From contig JACJXX010000001.1 of NCBI GenBank assembly GCA_020636435.1, positions 248,001-312,000 on the forward strand: a stretch of 64,000 bases of DNA, in the 5' to 3' direction. A program made the position numbers and the translations under genes. A model generated the notes under the pieces. It made no database searches. It was not told the DNA's origin and worked only from the letters and a program-made list of their open reading frames with translations. Shown in pieces: positions 1 to 9,480 of this stretch (position 1 is its first letter; the number at the start of each line of letters is the position of its first letter). Source of the DNA: Lewinellaceae bacterium (GTDB lineage: Bacteria > Bacteroidota > Bacteroidia > Chitinophagales > Saprospiraceae).

Positions 1-1384
1 CCTGCTCCAGCAAGTCGCCTTTGGTGGCGCCTCCCAGTTCGCTGAGCAGGCGTTCGATGGCCACCAGCTGGTTGCGCACCTGCAGGGCCTCGTACTGCTG
101 GGAGCGGATGCGGGGGGCGAAGCGCAGCGGCTTTTCGTCCTGCCCGGAATATAAAATATAGTTGGTGGGGTCGGTGTCGTTGCCGAAGGCGGACCGGACC
201 ATAAGATCGTAGAGCAACGTTTGGGTGAAATGGTTGGCGCTCAGCCCGTAGATATTGGGCATGAATGGCGTGCCGCTCTTCAGTTCCACGATAGCGGACT
301 CTTTTTCTCCCTTGTACAACACGTCGAGGCGCCCCTGCAGGCCGTAGGTTTCCGAATAGAAGCTGGGCTCCAGGTAGCAATGTTCCGGCTCGATGCCCTG
401 CTCTTTGAAGCCCTGTTTTACCATTTGGGTGAGAATGATGAAATGCTTCTGCAGGCGGTTCATGATTTCCCGGATCATCTGGTCTTCGAACAGGCAGAAG
501 GCCAGAGGGTTAAGCTGGAAAGCCTTGGCGAAAGTTTTCTTGAACGGCAGCTCGGAACCCGCCATCAGTTCATCCAAGAAAAAGTTGGCGATGTGCCCCG
601 CCATGATGTACTTATTGACAGGGTCGAAGGGCAGGTATTTCTTGAGCAGGTAGGGCCAGGGATTTTCCCCGTCCGCCCGGAAACACTCGGCGATGGCGGT
701 GACATCCAGCAGGTAATCCGGCTCCACTACAAAGGCCTTGGGGTGGTACACCCCATCCTCATCCACTTCCACGTCGATCAGGTTGAGCATCAGGGGAAAA
801 CCGAAAACTTTACGGGCCACTTCTATGGTGGGCATGAAGTTCTCGTTGCGGTCCACCTCGTTGTACTGCACCAGGACGGCGGTCTCCGGAGATTCCTCAT
901 CGCGGACGAGCAGCCGCTGGCTGCCTTCATCGTCCGACAGGGCCAGTACCCGCGCCTTGGGCCGAAACTCCTTGACGGAATGGGATCGAAAGCTCACCGG
1001 CCATTTTCCGGGCAGCAGGCCCTGTATTTTTTCGGGAATGGGCTGTTCCATCAACGCCCCGATGGCTTCCGCCAGTACCTTCAGTCCCAACTGGTACACG
1101 ATGGCAGGTTCCGGATCCTTGCCCTGCTGCACCAACAGTGCCCGTTTCCGGAAAGAGTGGATGTAATACTGCAGGGCCCTGCCAAGCTCCGCCCGGTGGC
1201 AGATGTAGGCCATGCGCGCAAATAGCGTGGAGAACTGCAGGCGCTCCCGGCGCGTCATTTCTACAAAAAGCAGCGTGAGCAGGCGATAGAGCGCTTCTAC
1301 CTTCGCCGCTTCTTCCATTGCCTCGTTTTCGGCTGTTTTTTCCAGCTCCCGGTAAAACAGCTGTGCTAATGCCTCTTTGTTCAT
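1..1384 (-). CDS. Dna2-like PD-(D/E)XK nuclease/helicase, N-terminal part (cut by window edge)
   Basis: The minus strand from an ATG at 1384 stays open for 461 codons and runs off the left edge without a stop, so only the N-terminal part is present. Around residues 345-370 it has a Dna2/Cas4-type nuclease signature, GLQGRLDVLYKG then IVELKSGTPF, which supplies the metal-binding Asp and the ExK pair. In this family the nuclease block is usually followed by a superfamily 1 helicase, which would lie outside the window, so the helicase part is inferred. The expected role is DNA end processing or repair in the cytoplasm. The gene is divergent from the sigma factor to its right. The nuclease motif is seen directly; the full architecture is not. 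Confidence 0.7.
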   Translation of the reverse strand, partial: MNKEALAQLFYRELEKTAENEAMEEAAKVEALYRLLTLLFVEMTRRERLQFSTLFARMAYICHRAELGRALQYYIHSFRKRALLVQQGKDPEPAIVYQLGLKVLAEAIGALMEQPIPEKIQGLLPGKWPVSFRSHSVKEFRPKARVLALSDDEGSQRLLVRDEESPETAVLVQYNEVDRNENFMPTIEVARKVFGFPLMLNLIDVEVDEDGVYHPKAFVVEPDYLLDVTAIAECFRADGENPWPYLLKKYLPFDPVNKYIMAGHIANFFLDELMAGSELPFKKTFAKAFQLNPLAFCLFEDQMIREIMNRLQKHFIILTQMVKQGFKEQGIEPEHCYLEPSFYSETYGLQGRLDVLYKGEKESAIVELKSGTPFMPNIYGLSANHFTQTLLYDLMVRSAFGNDTDPTNYILYSGQDEKPLRFAPRIRSQQYEALQVRNQLVAIERLLSELGGATKGDLLEQ

Positions 1385-1492
1385 GCTTTTCCTACTTAGA
1401 CAAGGGCAATTTACGCAAAAGCTGGATAATCCGGAAAGGATGCAGCAAATGGATTATAGTTGGTTGCCCGTTGGAGGCCTGCCGGGCAACAG

Positions 1493-1541
1493 GCAACAAT
1501 CAACGAACAACAATCAACAAACAACAATCAACCGGCAACCA
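1493..1541. repeat. Short tandem AACAATCAAC-type repeat
   Basis: Three imperfect copies of a 14-15 bp unit containing AACAATCAAC lie between the divergent nuclease gene and the sigma factor. No coding role is visible. It belongs to the simple intergenic repeats seen throughout the window. Confidence 0.6.
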
Positions 1542-1544
1542 CTT

Positions 1545-1575
1545 TTGCCCGTCAAAAGATAATACTGTATCTTTC
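1545..1575 (+). promoter_or_regulatory. Candidate Bacteroidota promoter of the sigma factor gene
   Basis: A TTG at 1545-1547 is followed after 20 bp by TATCTTTC at 1568-1575. This is one mismatch from the Bacteroidota -7 consensus TAnnTTTG and lies 22 bp before the chosen ATG. Judged by eye only. Confidence 0.35.
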
Positions 1576-1597
1576 CGGCTTAACGCACCGCCCCTCC

Positions 1598-2131
1598 ATG
1601 GCAAATGATGTCTGCAAAGAAGAAGCCTACCGCAACCTGTTCCTGAGCCTGGCCGAGAGGCTGAGGAACTATCTCCATTACCACTGCGGCAACGCCCAAC
1701 AGGCGGAAGACCTGGCGCAGGAGGCTTTCCTCCGCCTGTGGGAGCACTGCCAGAAGATACCGCCCGAAAAGGCCAAAGCCTTTGTCTACCGGGTGGGCTA
1801 CAACCTTTTTCTCGACGGCATCAAACACCGGAAGGTGGTGTTGAAATTCCAAAAGCAACAAACGGAGGAGAAAGCGGTAGAGTCGCCGGAATTCGAATAC
1901 GAAACGAAGGAGTTCGAGGCCCGGCTTTGGGCAGCCGTCGCCGCCATGCCGGAAAAGAGCCGCGTGGTGTTCCTCATGAACCGCATCGACGGGTGTACGT
2001 ACAAGGAGATCGCGGAGTTGTTGGATATTGGGGTTAAAGCGGTGGAAAAGCGGATGGGGATCGCTTTGGAAGGGGTGAGGGGGGTAATTTTTACCCGGTC
2101 GAGGGACGAGGACGGGGGGGGATTTGGTTGA
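1598..2131 (+). CDS. ECF-type RNA polymerase sigma factor (FecI-like)
   Basis: This 177-residue protein has the two regions of an extracytoplasmic-function sigma factor. Region 2 is near residues 20-85, including QAEDLAQEAFLRLWEH. Region 4 is near 110-160, including MPEKSRVVFLMNRIDGCTYKEIAELL, with the helix-turn-helix. The ATG at 1598 fits the usual family length; earlier in-frame starts would add a repeat-encoded tail. An anti-sigma FecR gene and an STN-containing TonB receptor follow on the same strand. This is the standard arrangement in which ligand binding at the outer membrane releases the sigma factor to transcribe the receptor operon. The stop codon lies inside the left arm of an inverted repeat. 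Confidence 0.9.
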   Translation: MANDVCKEEAYRNLFLSLAERLRNYLHYHCGNAQQAEDLAQEAFLRLWEHCQKIPPEKAKAFVYRVGYNLFLDGIKHRKVVLKFQKQQTEEKAVESPEFEYETKEFEARLWAAVAAMPEKSRVVFLMNRIDGCTYKEIAELLDIGVKAVEKRMGIALEGVRGVIFTRSRDEDGGGFG

Positions 2132-2190
2132 TTGGTTGATAGGCTCGGTGCAGCTCAATCAACCCAATCAACCCAATCAACCAATCAACC
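2126..2190. repeat. Inverted repeat built of GGTTGATT octamers
   Basis: GGTTGATTGGTTGAT at 2126-2140 is perfectly complementary to 2176-2190, with a 35-nt loop that itself carries further CAATCAACC units. The structure covers the sigma factor stop codon and could act as a partial terminator or RNA-stability hairpin between sigma and anti-sigma. That role is inferred. There is no following T-run. Confidence 0.6.
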
Positions 2191-2246
2191 ACTCCCCCAG
2201 TAGGGTGCTGCCCCGCCAAATCGTTCTACAAAAGGAAAGCGCAACA

Positions 2247-3152
2247 ATGGAACCATATCAACCGGATAACGAAATGCTGCTGCGCTGGCTCAACGGGGAG
2301 CTGAGCGGGGAGGAGCTGCGCCGTTGGGAAAGCAGCGAAAGCCACCGCCGTTGGCAGGCCGTGCAGGCCGTCCTGGAACGAGGCGCTCCGCCGCCTATGG
2401 ATAAAGAGGCGGCGCTGGAGCAGCTGCTGGAAGCCCGTGCTGTACGCGCCCGAAAGCGCACCCTCCGGCTGCGCATGCTCTGGGCAGGAAGCATTGCCGC
2501 CGCTGTAGCCGGGCTGGCCCTGTTGCTGTGGCTGTTCCGACCGGCGCCGGAATGGAGCGCCCCCCTTGCTTCCAAAGAGGCATTCACCCTTCCGGACGGC
2601 TCGGAGGTAACGCTCAACGCCGGTTCCCGCCTGCGCTACGAAGACAGTTGGTGGGGCCCTGCCCGCAAGGTTGAGCTACAAGGCGAAGCGTATTTTTCTG
2701 TAACTAAAGGCGGCTCCTTCGAGGTCCATACGGCGTTAGGCGACGTCCGCGTACTGGGCACCCGTTTCAACGTATATGCCCGGGAGCAGCGCTTCGAAGT
2801 AATCTGCCTGGAAGGCAAAGTGCTGGCCTTAACCGATGCCCGGCAGGACACCCTGCTGCCCGGCCAGGGGCTGAAAAAAACGGAGGCTGCCACCGATACC
2901 TTCACTACCGAGGCTGCCCGCCCCGGCTGGACGGGAGGGCGGAGCAGCTTCCAATCCACGCCCCTGCCGGAGGTTTTCCGGGAGATGGAGCGGCAATATG
3001 GCATTGAAATCCAAACGCCGGCTCTGACGGGCAGGACTTTTTCCGGCCGCTTCCCGCACGACAACCTGGAGGTAGCCCTGCAGGCGGTGTGCGAGGCCAT
3101 GGGGCTGAAGTATAAGATATTGGACAAGAAGAGAGTGCAAATTTCCGAATGA
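2247..3152 (+). CDS. FecR family anti-sigma factor
   Basis: This 301-residue inner-membrane protein has a short cytoplasmic N-terminal region with LLRWLNGELSGEE, which would hold the sigma factor. One transmembrane helix lies near residues 78-97. A periplasmic FecR domain follows (FTLPDGSEVTLNAGSRLRY through the VLGTRFNVYA region), then a DUF4974-like C-terminal domain (PLPEVFREMERQYGIEI). Start at ATG 2247, preceded by AAAGGAAAG. It lies between a sigma factor and a TonB receptor on the same strand. FecR proteins relay a signal from the receptor's STN domain to the sigma factor; the specific partners here are inferred from adjacency. Confidence 0.9.
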   Translation: MEPYQPDNEMLLRWLNGELSGEELRRWESSESHRRWQAVQAVLERGAPPPMDKEAALEQLLEARAVRARKRTLRLRMLWAGSIAAAVAGLALLLWLFRPAPEWSAPLASKEAFTLPDGSEVTLNAGSRLRYEDSWWGPARKVELQGEAYFSVTKGGSFEVHTALGDVRVLGTRFNVYAREQRFEVICLEGKVLALTDARQDTLLPGQGLKKTEAATDTFTTEAARPGWTGGRSSFQSTPLPEVFREMERQYGIEIQTPALTGRTFSGRFPHDNLEVALQAVCEAMGLKYKILDKKRVQISE

Positions 3153-3159
3153 AAAGAAT

Positions 3160-5841
3160 ATGCTGAAGCAGGTTTTGGGTAAGGTTGGATGTGTTTTTGT
3201 TTTGCGGAGCCTTGCAAACTCCCCCAACCTTTCATCTAAATTAATGCTAACTTCTTTATTAACGCTTCTCCTCCCCTTTCCTTCCCACGCCCAACCTACT
3301 CAAAAAGTACCCTTGCGACAGGTACTGCAACAAATGGAAGCGCATTACCAGGTCGCCTTCGCCTACGACGACGCTCTGGTGGAGGGCATCGAAGCCTTGC
3401 CCCTTGCCCTGGATAAGGGGCTGGAGGCCGCCCTCTCGGAGCTCCTGGAAAACACCGGGCTGGCATTCAGCATGATCGACGACGGCTACATCGTCCTGAA
3501 GCAGAAGCCGCCGGAGCTACAGCTCCTCTGCGGCCGGGTGCTCGACGCTGCCGGCCTGCCCCTACCCTACGCCAGCGTCTACCTCAGAGGAACTTCCACC
3601 GGTTGTTCAACCGATGAGGCGGGTTATTTCGAGCTGCCGGCCGTATTGGGAGCAGCTGACACGGTGGTAGCCAGCTATGTCGGTTATCAAAGTTTAGCCA
3701 TGCCAGCGCAGAGCTGCACGCTGCAGCCCTGCCGGAGCATCCGCCTGGCGCTGCTTCTAACCGAGCTGGCCAGCGTAATTGTCAAAGAGTTCACCATCGA
3801 TATGCTGGAAAGAGAGAGCGGCAACCGCTATCGCTTTAACCCGCAGCAAATCCCAACCCTGCCAGGCTGGGGCGAACCCGACCTGCTGCGCGGCCTGCAA
3901 CTGCTGCCCGGCATCAGCGCTGCCGACGAGTCGGCTTCCAACCTCAGCATCCGGGGCGGCACGTCCGACCAAAACCTGCTGCTGTGGGACGGCATCCCCA
4001 TTTACCACACCGGCCACTTTTTTGGCTATTATACTGCGGTCAACCCCTATGTCGCTCAAAGCATGGACGTCTATCGGGGTGGCTTCGGCGCCGAATACGG
4101 GGGGCGCGTTTCCGGGGTGATCGACATTGCCGGCAAACCGTCGCTGGGCAGAAAACTCCATTATGGGGTAGGCATGAACCAGATCAACCTGCACGGCTTT
4201 ATGGAGATTCCCATCAAGAAGGAGCGCGCTGCCCTGTTGCTGGCCGTCCGGCGCTCGTATACCGACCTGATCCAAAGCCGGGCCTATCAGAACATCTTCA
4301 ACCGCATCTTTGCCAAGGGCAGGATTTACGAAAACCAGGAGGCGCAAAAGAAAACCGAAGGGGAGGCTTTATCCCAGCCCAACTTTCACTACGCGGACAT
4401 CAACGCCAAGTGGTACGCCCGGTTGTCCGAAAAAAGCGAATTGTCGGTTAGCCTCTATTCCGGGACAGACCAGTTTGATTACAACTTCAGCTTCTCCGAT
4501 GATATTTTCACCCAGGACCAGTTGAGAGTAGACAACTCCGGCATAAGCATCAATTATCAGGTGAAGTGGAACGACAAGCTCGCCACCCGGGCCCGGCTGG
4601 TGGGCAGCACCTTCCGGAATGAATACCGCTTTCACTACGCCTTCGAACCCGACACGCTGTTTGAATTCCGCTTCCGCACCTACAACGAGTTGCGGGACTG
4701 GAGCCTGCAACTGCAACAGGAATGGCAAATCCATCCCAAACACCATCTACGGCTGGGATGGACGGGCCAGGGGCAGCAGGCTGATTTTCAGTTTGAAGAA
4801 GAAAGCCGGGACGGCAACTTAAATTCGAGTGCCGAAGCCTTCGAAGGGATTACTTCCGTTCTGTTCGGCGCCTACGCTTATAGCGTGCCTGAAAAGCTGG
4901 AAGTGGCCCTGGGGTGGCGCTATGAACAATTCACTCCCATCGTGGAAGGAACAGCCCGGGAGCCGCACCGCGCTCTGATGCCGCGCTTTTCCGCCAGCTA
5001 CTACCCTTTTGGCAAGGACTTCTTCTTCCAGGCCAACCTCGGAACTTACCGGCAGTACGTCTACCAGCTTCCGCCCTTCTACAGCGACCTGGGCGCCGGG
5101 GAAGGCGTCTGGGTGATCGCCGGGAAGGGATTCCCTCCATTGTACGGAGGCCAGTGGTCGCTGGGTTTCGGCTACCAGTTGGGGCGTTTTGAAATGGAGG
5201 TGGATTACTACCAGAAAGCCATAGGCAACCTGTCGTCCTGGAAGGTCACCCTGGAAGAGGATGTGGAAAACCCCTTTACGCAGGACGGCTTGCTGTGGGC
5301 CACCGGATTAGATGTCCTGTTGAAACACCGCTGGCCCCGCTACACCCTTTGGCTGAGCTATTCCCTGGGCGCCGTAGCCAACGAGTTCGACGCCTTCAAC
5401 GGCGGCGAACCCTTCCCCGCCGACAACGACCAGCGTCACCTTCTCAATTTCACCCAAACGCTGCGCCTGAACAAATGGAACCTCTCGGCCACCTTTTCCT
5501 ACGGCAGCGGCAAGCCCTTCACTACCCCAACCGATATGGGCGCCCGCCTCGACGAGCAGAGCGGCGAGCCCGTTTTCTTCCTGAAATACGACAAGCCCAA
5601 CAACGGCCGCCTGCCCGCTTACCACCGCCTCGACCTGGCCGCCGACTACCGCTTCGACACGGAGCGCTGGACGGGCAAACTGGGTTTGTCGGTTTTCAAC
5701 TTTTACAACCGCCGCAACCTCTTCGACATCGATTTTTTCCCGGTGCCGCCCCAATACAACGACGGGCAGCCGGGGATGTACAGCCTGGAACGGCCGATGC
5801 TGGGCTTCACCCCGAATTTGTTTGTGCAGATAGAGTGGTAG
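3160..5841 (+). CDS. TonB-dependent outer membrane receptor with STN domain
   Basis: This 893-residue protein begins 8 bp after fecR. In order: an export signal (the cleavable part likely around residues 28-44, ending PSHAQ); an STN/secretin domain near 45-115, which in this class talks to FecR; a carboxypeptidase-regulatory-like domain near 124-205 (GRVLDAAGLPLPYASVYLRG); a plug near 225-330 (SNLSIRGGTSDQNLLLWDG); and a long beta-barrel ending FTPNLFVQIEW with a terminal aromatic residue. It imports an unidentified ligand using TonB energy. No SusD-like lipoprotein follows, so this is a FecA-type rather than a SusC/D system. An inverted-repeat element starts within a few bases of the stop codon. 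Confidence 0.9.
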   Translation: MLKQVLGKVGCVFVLRSLANSPNLSSKLMLTSLLTLLLPFPSHAQPTQKVPLRQVLQQMEAHYQVAFAYDDALVEGIEALPLALDKGLEAALSELLENTGLAFSMIDDGYIVLKQKPPELQLLCGRVLDAAGLPLPYASVYLRGTSTGCSTDEAGYFELPAVLGAADTVVASYVGYQSLAMPAQSCTLQPCRSIRLALLLTELASVIVKEFTIDMLERESGNRYRFNPQQIPTLPGWGEPDLLRGLQLLPGISAADESASNLSIRGGTSDQNLLLWDGIPIYHTGHFFGYYTAVNPYVAQSMDVYRGGFGAEYGGRVSGVIDIAGKPSLGRKLHYGVGMNQINLHGFMEIPIKKERAALLLAVRRSYTDLIQSRAYQNIFNRIFAKGRIYENQEAQKKTEGEALSQPNFHYADINAKWYARLSEKSELSVSLYSGTDQFDYNFSFSDDIFTQDQLRVDNSGISINYQVKWNDKLATRARLVGSTFRNEYRFHYAFEPDTLFEFRFRTYNELRDWSLQLQQEWQIHPKHHLRLGWTGQGQQADFQFEEESRDGNLNSSAEAFEGITSVLFGAYAYSVPEKLEVALGWRYEQFTPIVEGTAREPHRALMPRFSASYYPFGKDFFFQANLGTYRQYVYQLPPFYSDLGAGEGVWVIAGKGFPPLYGGQWSLGFGYQLGRFEMEVDYYQKAIGNLSSWKVTLEEDVENPFTQDGLLWATGLDVLLKHRWPRYTLWLSYSLGAVANEFDAFNGGEPFPADNDQRHLLNFTQTLRLNKWNLSATFSYGSGKPFTTPTDMGARLDEQSGEPVFFLKYDKPNNGRLPAYHRLDLAADYRFDTERWTGKLGLSVFNFYNRRNLFDIDFFPVPPQYNDGQPGMYSLERPMLGFTPNLFVQIEW

Positions 5842-6001
5842 AATTAGAGTAACTTCTCAATAAATGTCGTTTTGCTGCCAGTCCTGTAAGGACGAAAGGC
5901 CGTTGCCAGGGCCATGAGGCCCTGGAAATGGGGTTTAGCGTTGTTTTAGTCCTGTAAGGACGACAGGTTTTATTCTATATATTGAGAAGCTACGAATTAG
6001 A
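5841..6001. mobile_element. MITE-like element with 8-bp target duplication (145 bp core)
   Basis: The core at 5849-5993 has terminal inverted repeats of about 14 bp with one mismatch (GTAACTTCTCAATA on the left; the complement of the right end reads GTAGCTTCTCAATA). It is bracketed by exact direct repeats GAATTAGA at 5841-5848 and 5994-6001. Inside are two copies of CCTGTAAGGACGA and a perfect hairpin CCAGGGCC/GGCCCTGG at 5906-5925. There is no ORF. It sits directly behind the TonB receptor stop codon, so its hairpin may also act as a 3' end for that transcript. Confidence 0.65.
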
Positions 6002-6014
6002 TGCTAATGATGCT

Positions 6015-6080
6015 ATTTTTAGGCGCGTTGCGCCAAAAAGATGCTACAGGCCTTCAGCCTGGTTGATGCTGTGGATAGCC
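6015..6080. repeat. Dispersed palindromic intergenic repeat (copy 1)
   Basis: The segment has two small hairpins, GGCGCgttGCGCC and AGGCCttcaGCCTG, embedded in GATGCT...GATGCTGTGGAT. A closely similar arrangement with a different hairpin recurs near 26193-26231. It appears to be a short dispersed palindromic family with no coding potential. Confidence 0.45.
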
Positions 6081-6107
6081 GGCCCAGTGTCTTGTCCTGT
6101 GTCTTGT

Positions 6108-6446
6108 CCGCGCCAATCCGCCTCATCCGCCTCATCCGCGTTCCAATATCGACTCCCGAAATCCGCGCCAATCCGCCCAATCCGCGTCATCCGCGTTCCA
6201 ATATCGACTCCCAAATCCGCGCCAATCCGCCCAATCCGCGTCATCCGCGTTCCAATATCGACTCCCCAATCCGCGCCAATCCGCCTCATCCGCCTCATCC
6301 GCGTTCCAATATCGACTCCCGAATCCGCGCCAATCCGCCCAATCCGCGTCATCCGCGTTCCAATATCGACTCCCCAATCCGCGCCAATCCCTGCCGGCCT
6401 ACGGCACAGCAGGCGGGCGCCTCATCCGCGTCATCCGTGTTCCATC
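6108..6446. repeat. 54-55 bp tandem repeat, about five full units plus degenerate end
   Basis: Units begin at 6108, 6163, 6217, 6271, 6325 and 6379, each starting CCGCGCCAATCCGCC and containing TTCCAATATCGACTCC. The unit is itself made of smaller ATCCGC(C/G)TC words. The last unit is interrupted by a different segment at about 6391-6420 and then ends ATCCGCGTCATCCGTGTTCC. Both strands are open in several frames, but no start, motif or codon pattern suggests a real protein. It lies between the receptor and the convergent oxidoreductase. Confidence 0.85.
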
Positions 6447-6448
6447 CC

Positions 6449-7834
6449 CTACTCGACCCTCATCCCCACCGGATCCCACACCACCGGCTTCCCGCTAAAA
6501 TAGCTGACGTTGGCCGCCAGCGAAGGCCCGGCGGCACGCAGGCCGAAGGCGGCGTCCTCAAACGCAGGTTTCCCGTTGCGCATGCAGGCAAAAAAATTAG
6601 CCCAGTGATCGAGGTGGGTATCGTAGCCTTCCGGAGCGCGGTATTCGATGGCTTCCGGTTCGACAACCCGGGGTTCCGGAAGGGGATATTGTTCTTTGTA
6701 CCAGCGTTCGTAATCTTTCTTCTGAGCTTCGGAGAAGGTCTCATAAGTATCCCAACCGCCGTAACCGGGTTGAGAGGACATGACATGGCGCTGCAGTTTA
6801 ACCGAACCCCAGCCCAGAGCGATCGCCCCTTCCGTGCCTACCAGGCGCAGCAATTCGCCCCCGCCCATGCCGTCGACGAAGTTGCAGCGCAACTGCATGT
6901 TGAAAGCGGGATGTTCTTTCGTTTCCGGATAATCCAGCACGCTGAGCTGCACGTCGGGCACGTCGCGGCCGTCATCCCAGTAGCGCAGGCCGCCGGTGGC
7001 AAAGATGCGCTCCGGCCCTTTGGAGCTGAGGGCGGTGTGGAGGGCGGAAAAGAGGTGGACGTAAAGGTCGCCCGCCATGCTCGTGCCGTAGTCCCGGTAG
7101 TTGCGCCAGCGGAAGAAGCGCACCGGATCGAAGGGCCGTTTGGGCGCATCGCCCAGGAAGCGGTCCCAGTCGACGGTTTCGGGAGAAGCGTCAGTAGGAA
7201 TAGAGTACTGCCAGGCGCCATTCGCGGATTGCCGGTCGTTGTAGGCTTCCACCAGCACCAGTTGTCCGATGGCGCCTTGTTCGAAAAGGTCTTTAGCTTT
7301 CCAGGTCAATATTGAGCTGACCCGCTGGCTACCCACTTGAAATGCCTTGCCGCTCTTTTGCTGGGCGTCGATCACCGCCTGCCCTTCCTCCAGTTTGTGC
7401 ACCATCGGCTTTTCGCAATAGACAGCTTTGCCGGCCTGTAGGGCTTCGATGCAGATTTTGTCGTGCCAGTGGTCCGGGGTAGAAATGCAGACCGCGTCGA
7501 TGTCTTTGCGGCTCAGTATTTCCCGGTAATCGCGGGTGGTGAACAAATCCTTGCCAAAAGTTTCCCGGCTGCTGTCAAAATGGCCGTCGTAGAGGTCGCA
7601 GACGGCAACCAGTTCGACGCCCGGCACTTTGACCGCCGTCCGCATATTGGCAAAGCCCTGAATGCCCATGCCGATGGCGGCGAGGCGGATGCGGTCGGAG
7701 GGTGCAAAATGGCGGTCGAGGATTTCCAGTTCGGTGAAGCGAGCTTCATTGGCACGGAGGAAGGAAGGGCCTATGGTGGCGCCCAATAAGCCCGATGTCA
7801 GTTTTTTAATAAAGGATCGGCGGTTTTTGGTCAT
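6449..7834 (-). CDS. Gfo/Idh/MocA family oxidoreductase, Tat-exported
   Basis: This 461-residue protein starts with a twin-arginine signal (NRRSFIKKLTSG). It then has a Rossmann NAD(P)-binding domain: IRLAAIGMGIQGFANM near residues 49-64, and the family motif EKPMVHKLEEG near 140, containing the EKP lysine. The C-terminal alpha/beta domain carries RFFRWRNYRDYGTSMAGDL. Family members oxidise or rearrange sugars and related polyols; the substrate here is unknown. The Tat signal suggests it folds with cofactor in the cytoplasm and works in the periplasm. It is monocistronic, with the tandem repeat just past its stop. Confidence 0.9.
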   Translation of the reverse strand: MTKNRRSFIKKLTSGLLGATIGPSFLRANEARFTELEILDRHFAPSDRIRLAAIGMGIQGFANMRTAVKVPGVELVAVCDLYDGHFDSSRETFGKDLFTTRDYREILSRKDIDAVCISTPDHWHDKICIEALQAGKAVYCEKPMVHKLEEGQAVIDAQQKSGKAFQVGSQRVSSILTWKAKDLFEQGAIGQLVLVEAYNDRQSANGAWQYSIPTDASPETVDWDRFLGDAPKRPFDPVRFFRWRNYRDYGTSMAGDLYVHLFSALHTALSSKGPERIFATGGLRYWDDGRDVPDVQLSVLDYPETKEHPAFNMQLRCNFVDGMGGGELLRLVGTEGAIALGWGSVKLQRHVMSSQPGYGGWDTYETFSEAQKKDYERWYKEQYPLPEPRVVEPEAIEYRAPEGYDTHLDHWANFFACMRNGKPAFEDAAFGLRAAGPSLAANVSYFSGKPVVWDPVGMRVE

Positions 7835-7991
7835 GGCGGTTGGTTGTTTTCTGATTCGTTTTATTATCCCGCCACTAAATTAATGCAGTTCCTGAGGGAT
7901 ACAAATCCAAATGCCCGATATTCCTCAACTTCAATTGCAAAATTAGTAATTTTAAAACAATTTTGTTTAATATTTTTTTATTTAAAAAATT

Positions 7992-8020
7992 TTGTTTATT
8001 AAAATAATCCGCCTATTTTG
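7992..8020 (+). promoter_or_regulatory. Candidate promoter of the beta-propeller/MoaD pair
   Basis: TTG at 7992-7994, then 19 bp, then TATTTTG at 8014-8020, close to the Bacteroidota pattern TTG-N17-23-TAnnTTTG. It lies 33 bp before the ATG at 8054 and inside the AT-rich stretch 7930-8015 between divergent genes. Confidence 0.4.
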
Positions 8021-8053
8021 CAGGGGCTTGTTAAACCAGGAAAAGCGAAAACA

Positions 8054-9165
<1,112 letters not shown>

Positions 9166-9169
<4 letters not shown>

Positions 9170-9462
9170 TCCGCGTGGTGCTGCCGGCCCATCTGCGCAC
9201 GCTCGCCCGCAGCGGCGCGGAGGTAGAGCTGGAGATCGAAGGGCCGGCTACCCAGCGCTCCGTGCTCGATGCGCTCGAAGCCCGGTATCCTGCGCTGGGC
9301 GGGACCATCCGGGATCCGATCAGCCGGCAGCGCCGGCCCTACCTGCGATTCTTTGCCTGCGAGGAAGACCTGTCCCACCAGCCGCCCAATGCGCTCCTGC
9401 CCGAAGAGGTGGCCTCAGGGAAGGAACCTTTTCTGGTTATCGGGGCCATTGCCGGGGGGTGA
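9166..9462 (+). CDS. MoaD/ThiS-like beta-grasp protein ending in Gly-Gly
   Basis: This 98-residue protein begins MIRVVLPAHLRTLARSG and ends VIGAIAGG. The beta-grasp pattern and C-terminal diglycine match MoaD/ThiS sulfur carriers, which are adenylated and thiocarboxylated at that tail. Its ATG overlaps the propeller gene stop. No molybdopterin or thiamin genes are nearby, so a role in those pathways is not supported. A sulfur-carrier or protein-modifier role with the propeller as partner is a guess from the coupling. Confidence 0.75.
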
Positions 9463-9480
9463 TCTTAGTTTTCCGTTTAC

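Noticed and set aside
221..1225. 334-codon plus-strand frame at the left edge
   Set aside because: It is the shadow of the minus-strand nuclease gene, which carries a recognisable PD-(D/E)XK motif and stays open for the full 1384 bp.
6108..6446. CRISPR-like regular array
   Set aside because: Units are contiguous 54-55 bp tandem copies without unique spacers, and there are no cas genes.
6041..7315. 424-codon plus-strand frame over the tandem repeat and oxidoreductase
   Set aside because: It combines repeat translation with the antisense of a clear Gfo/Idh/MocA gene.
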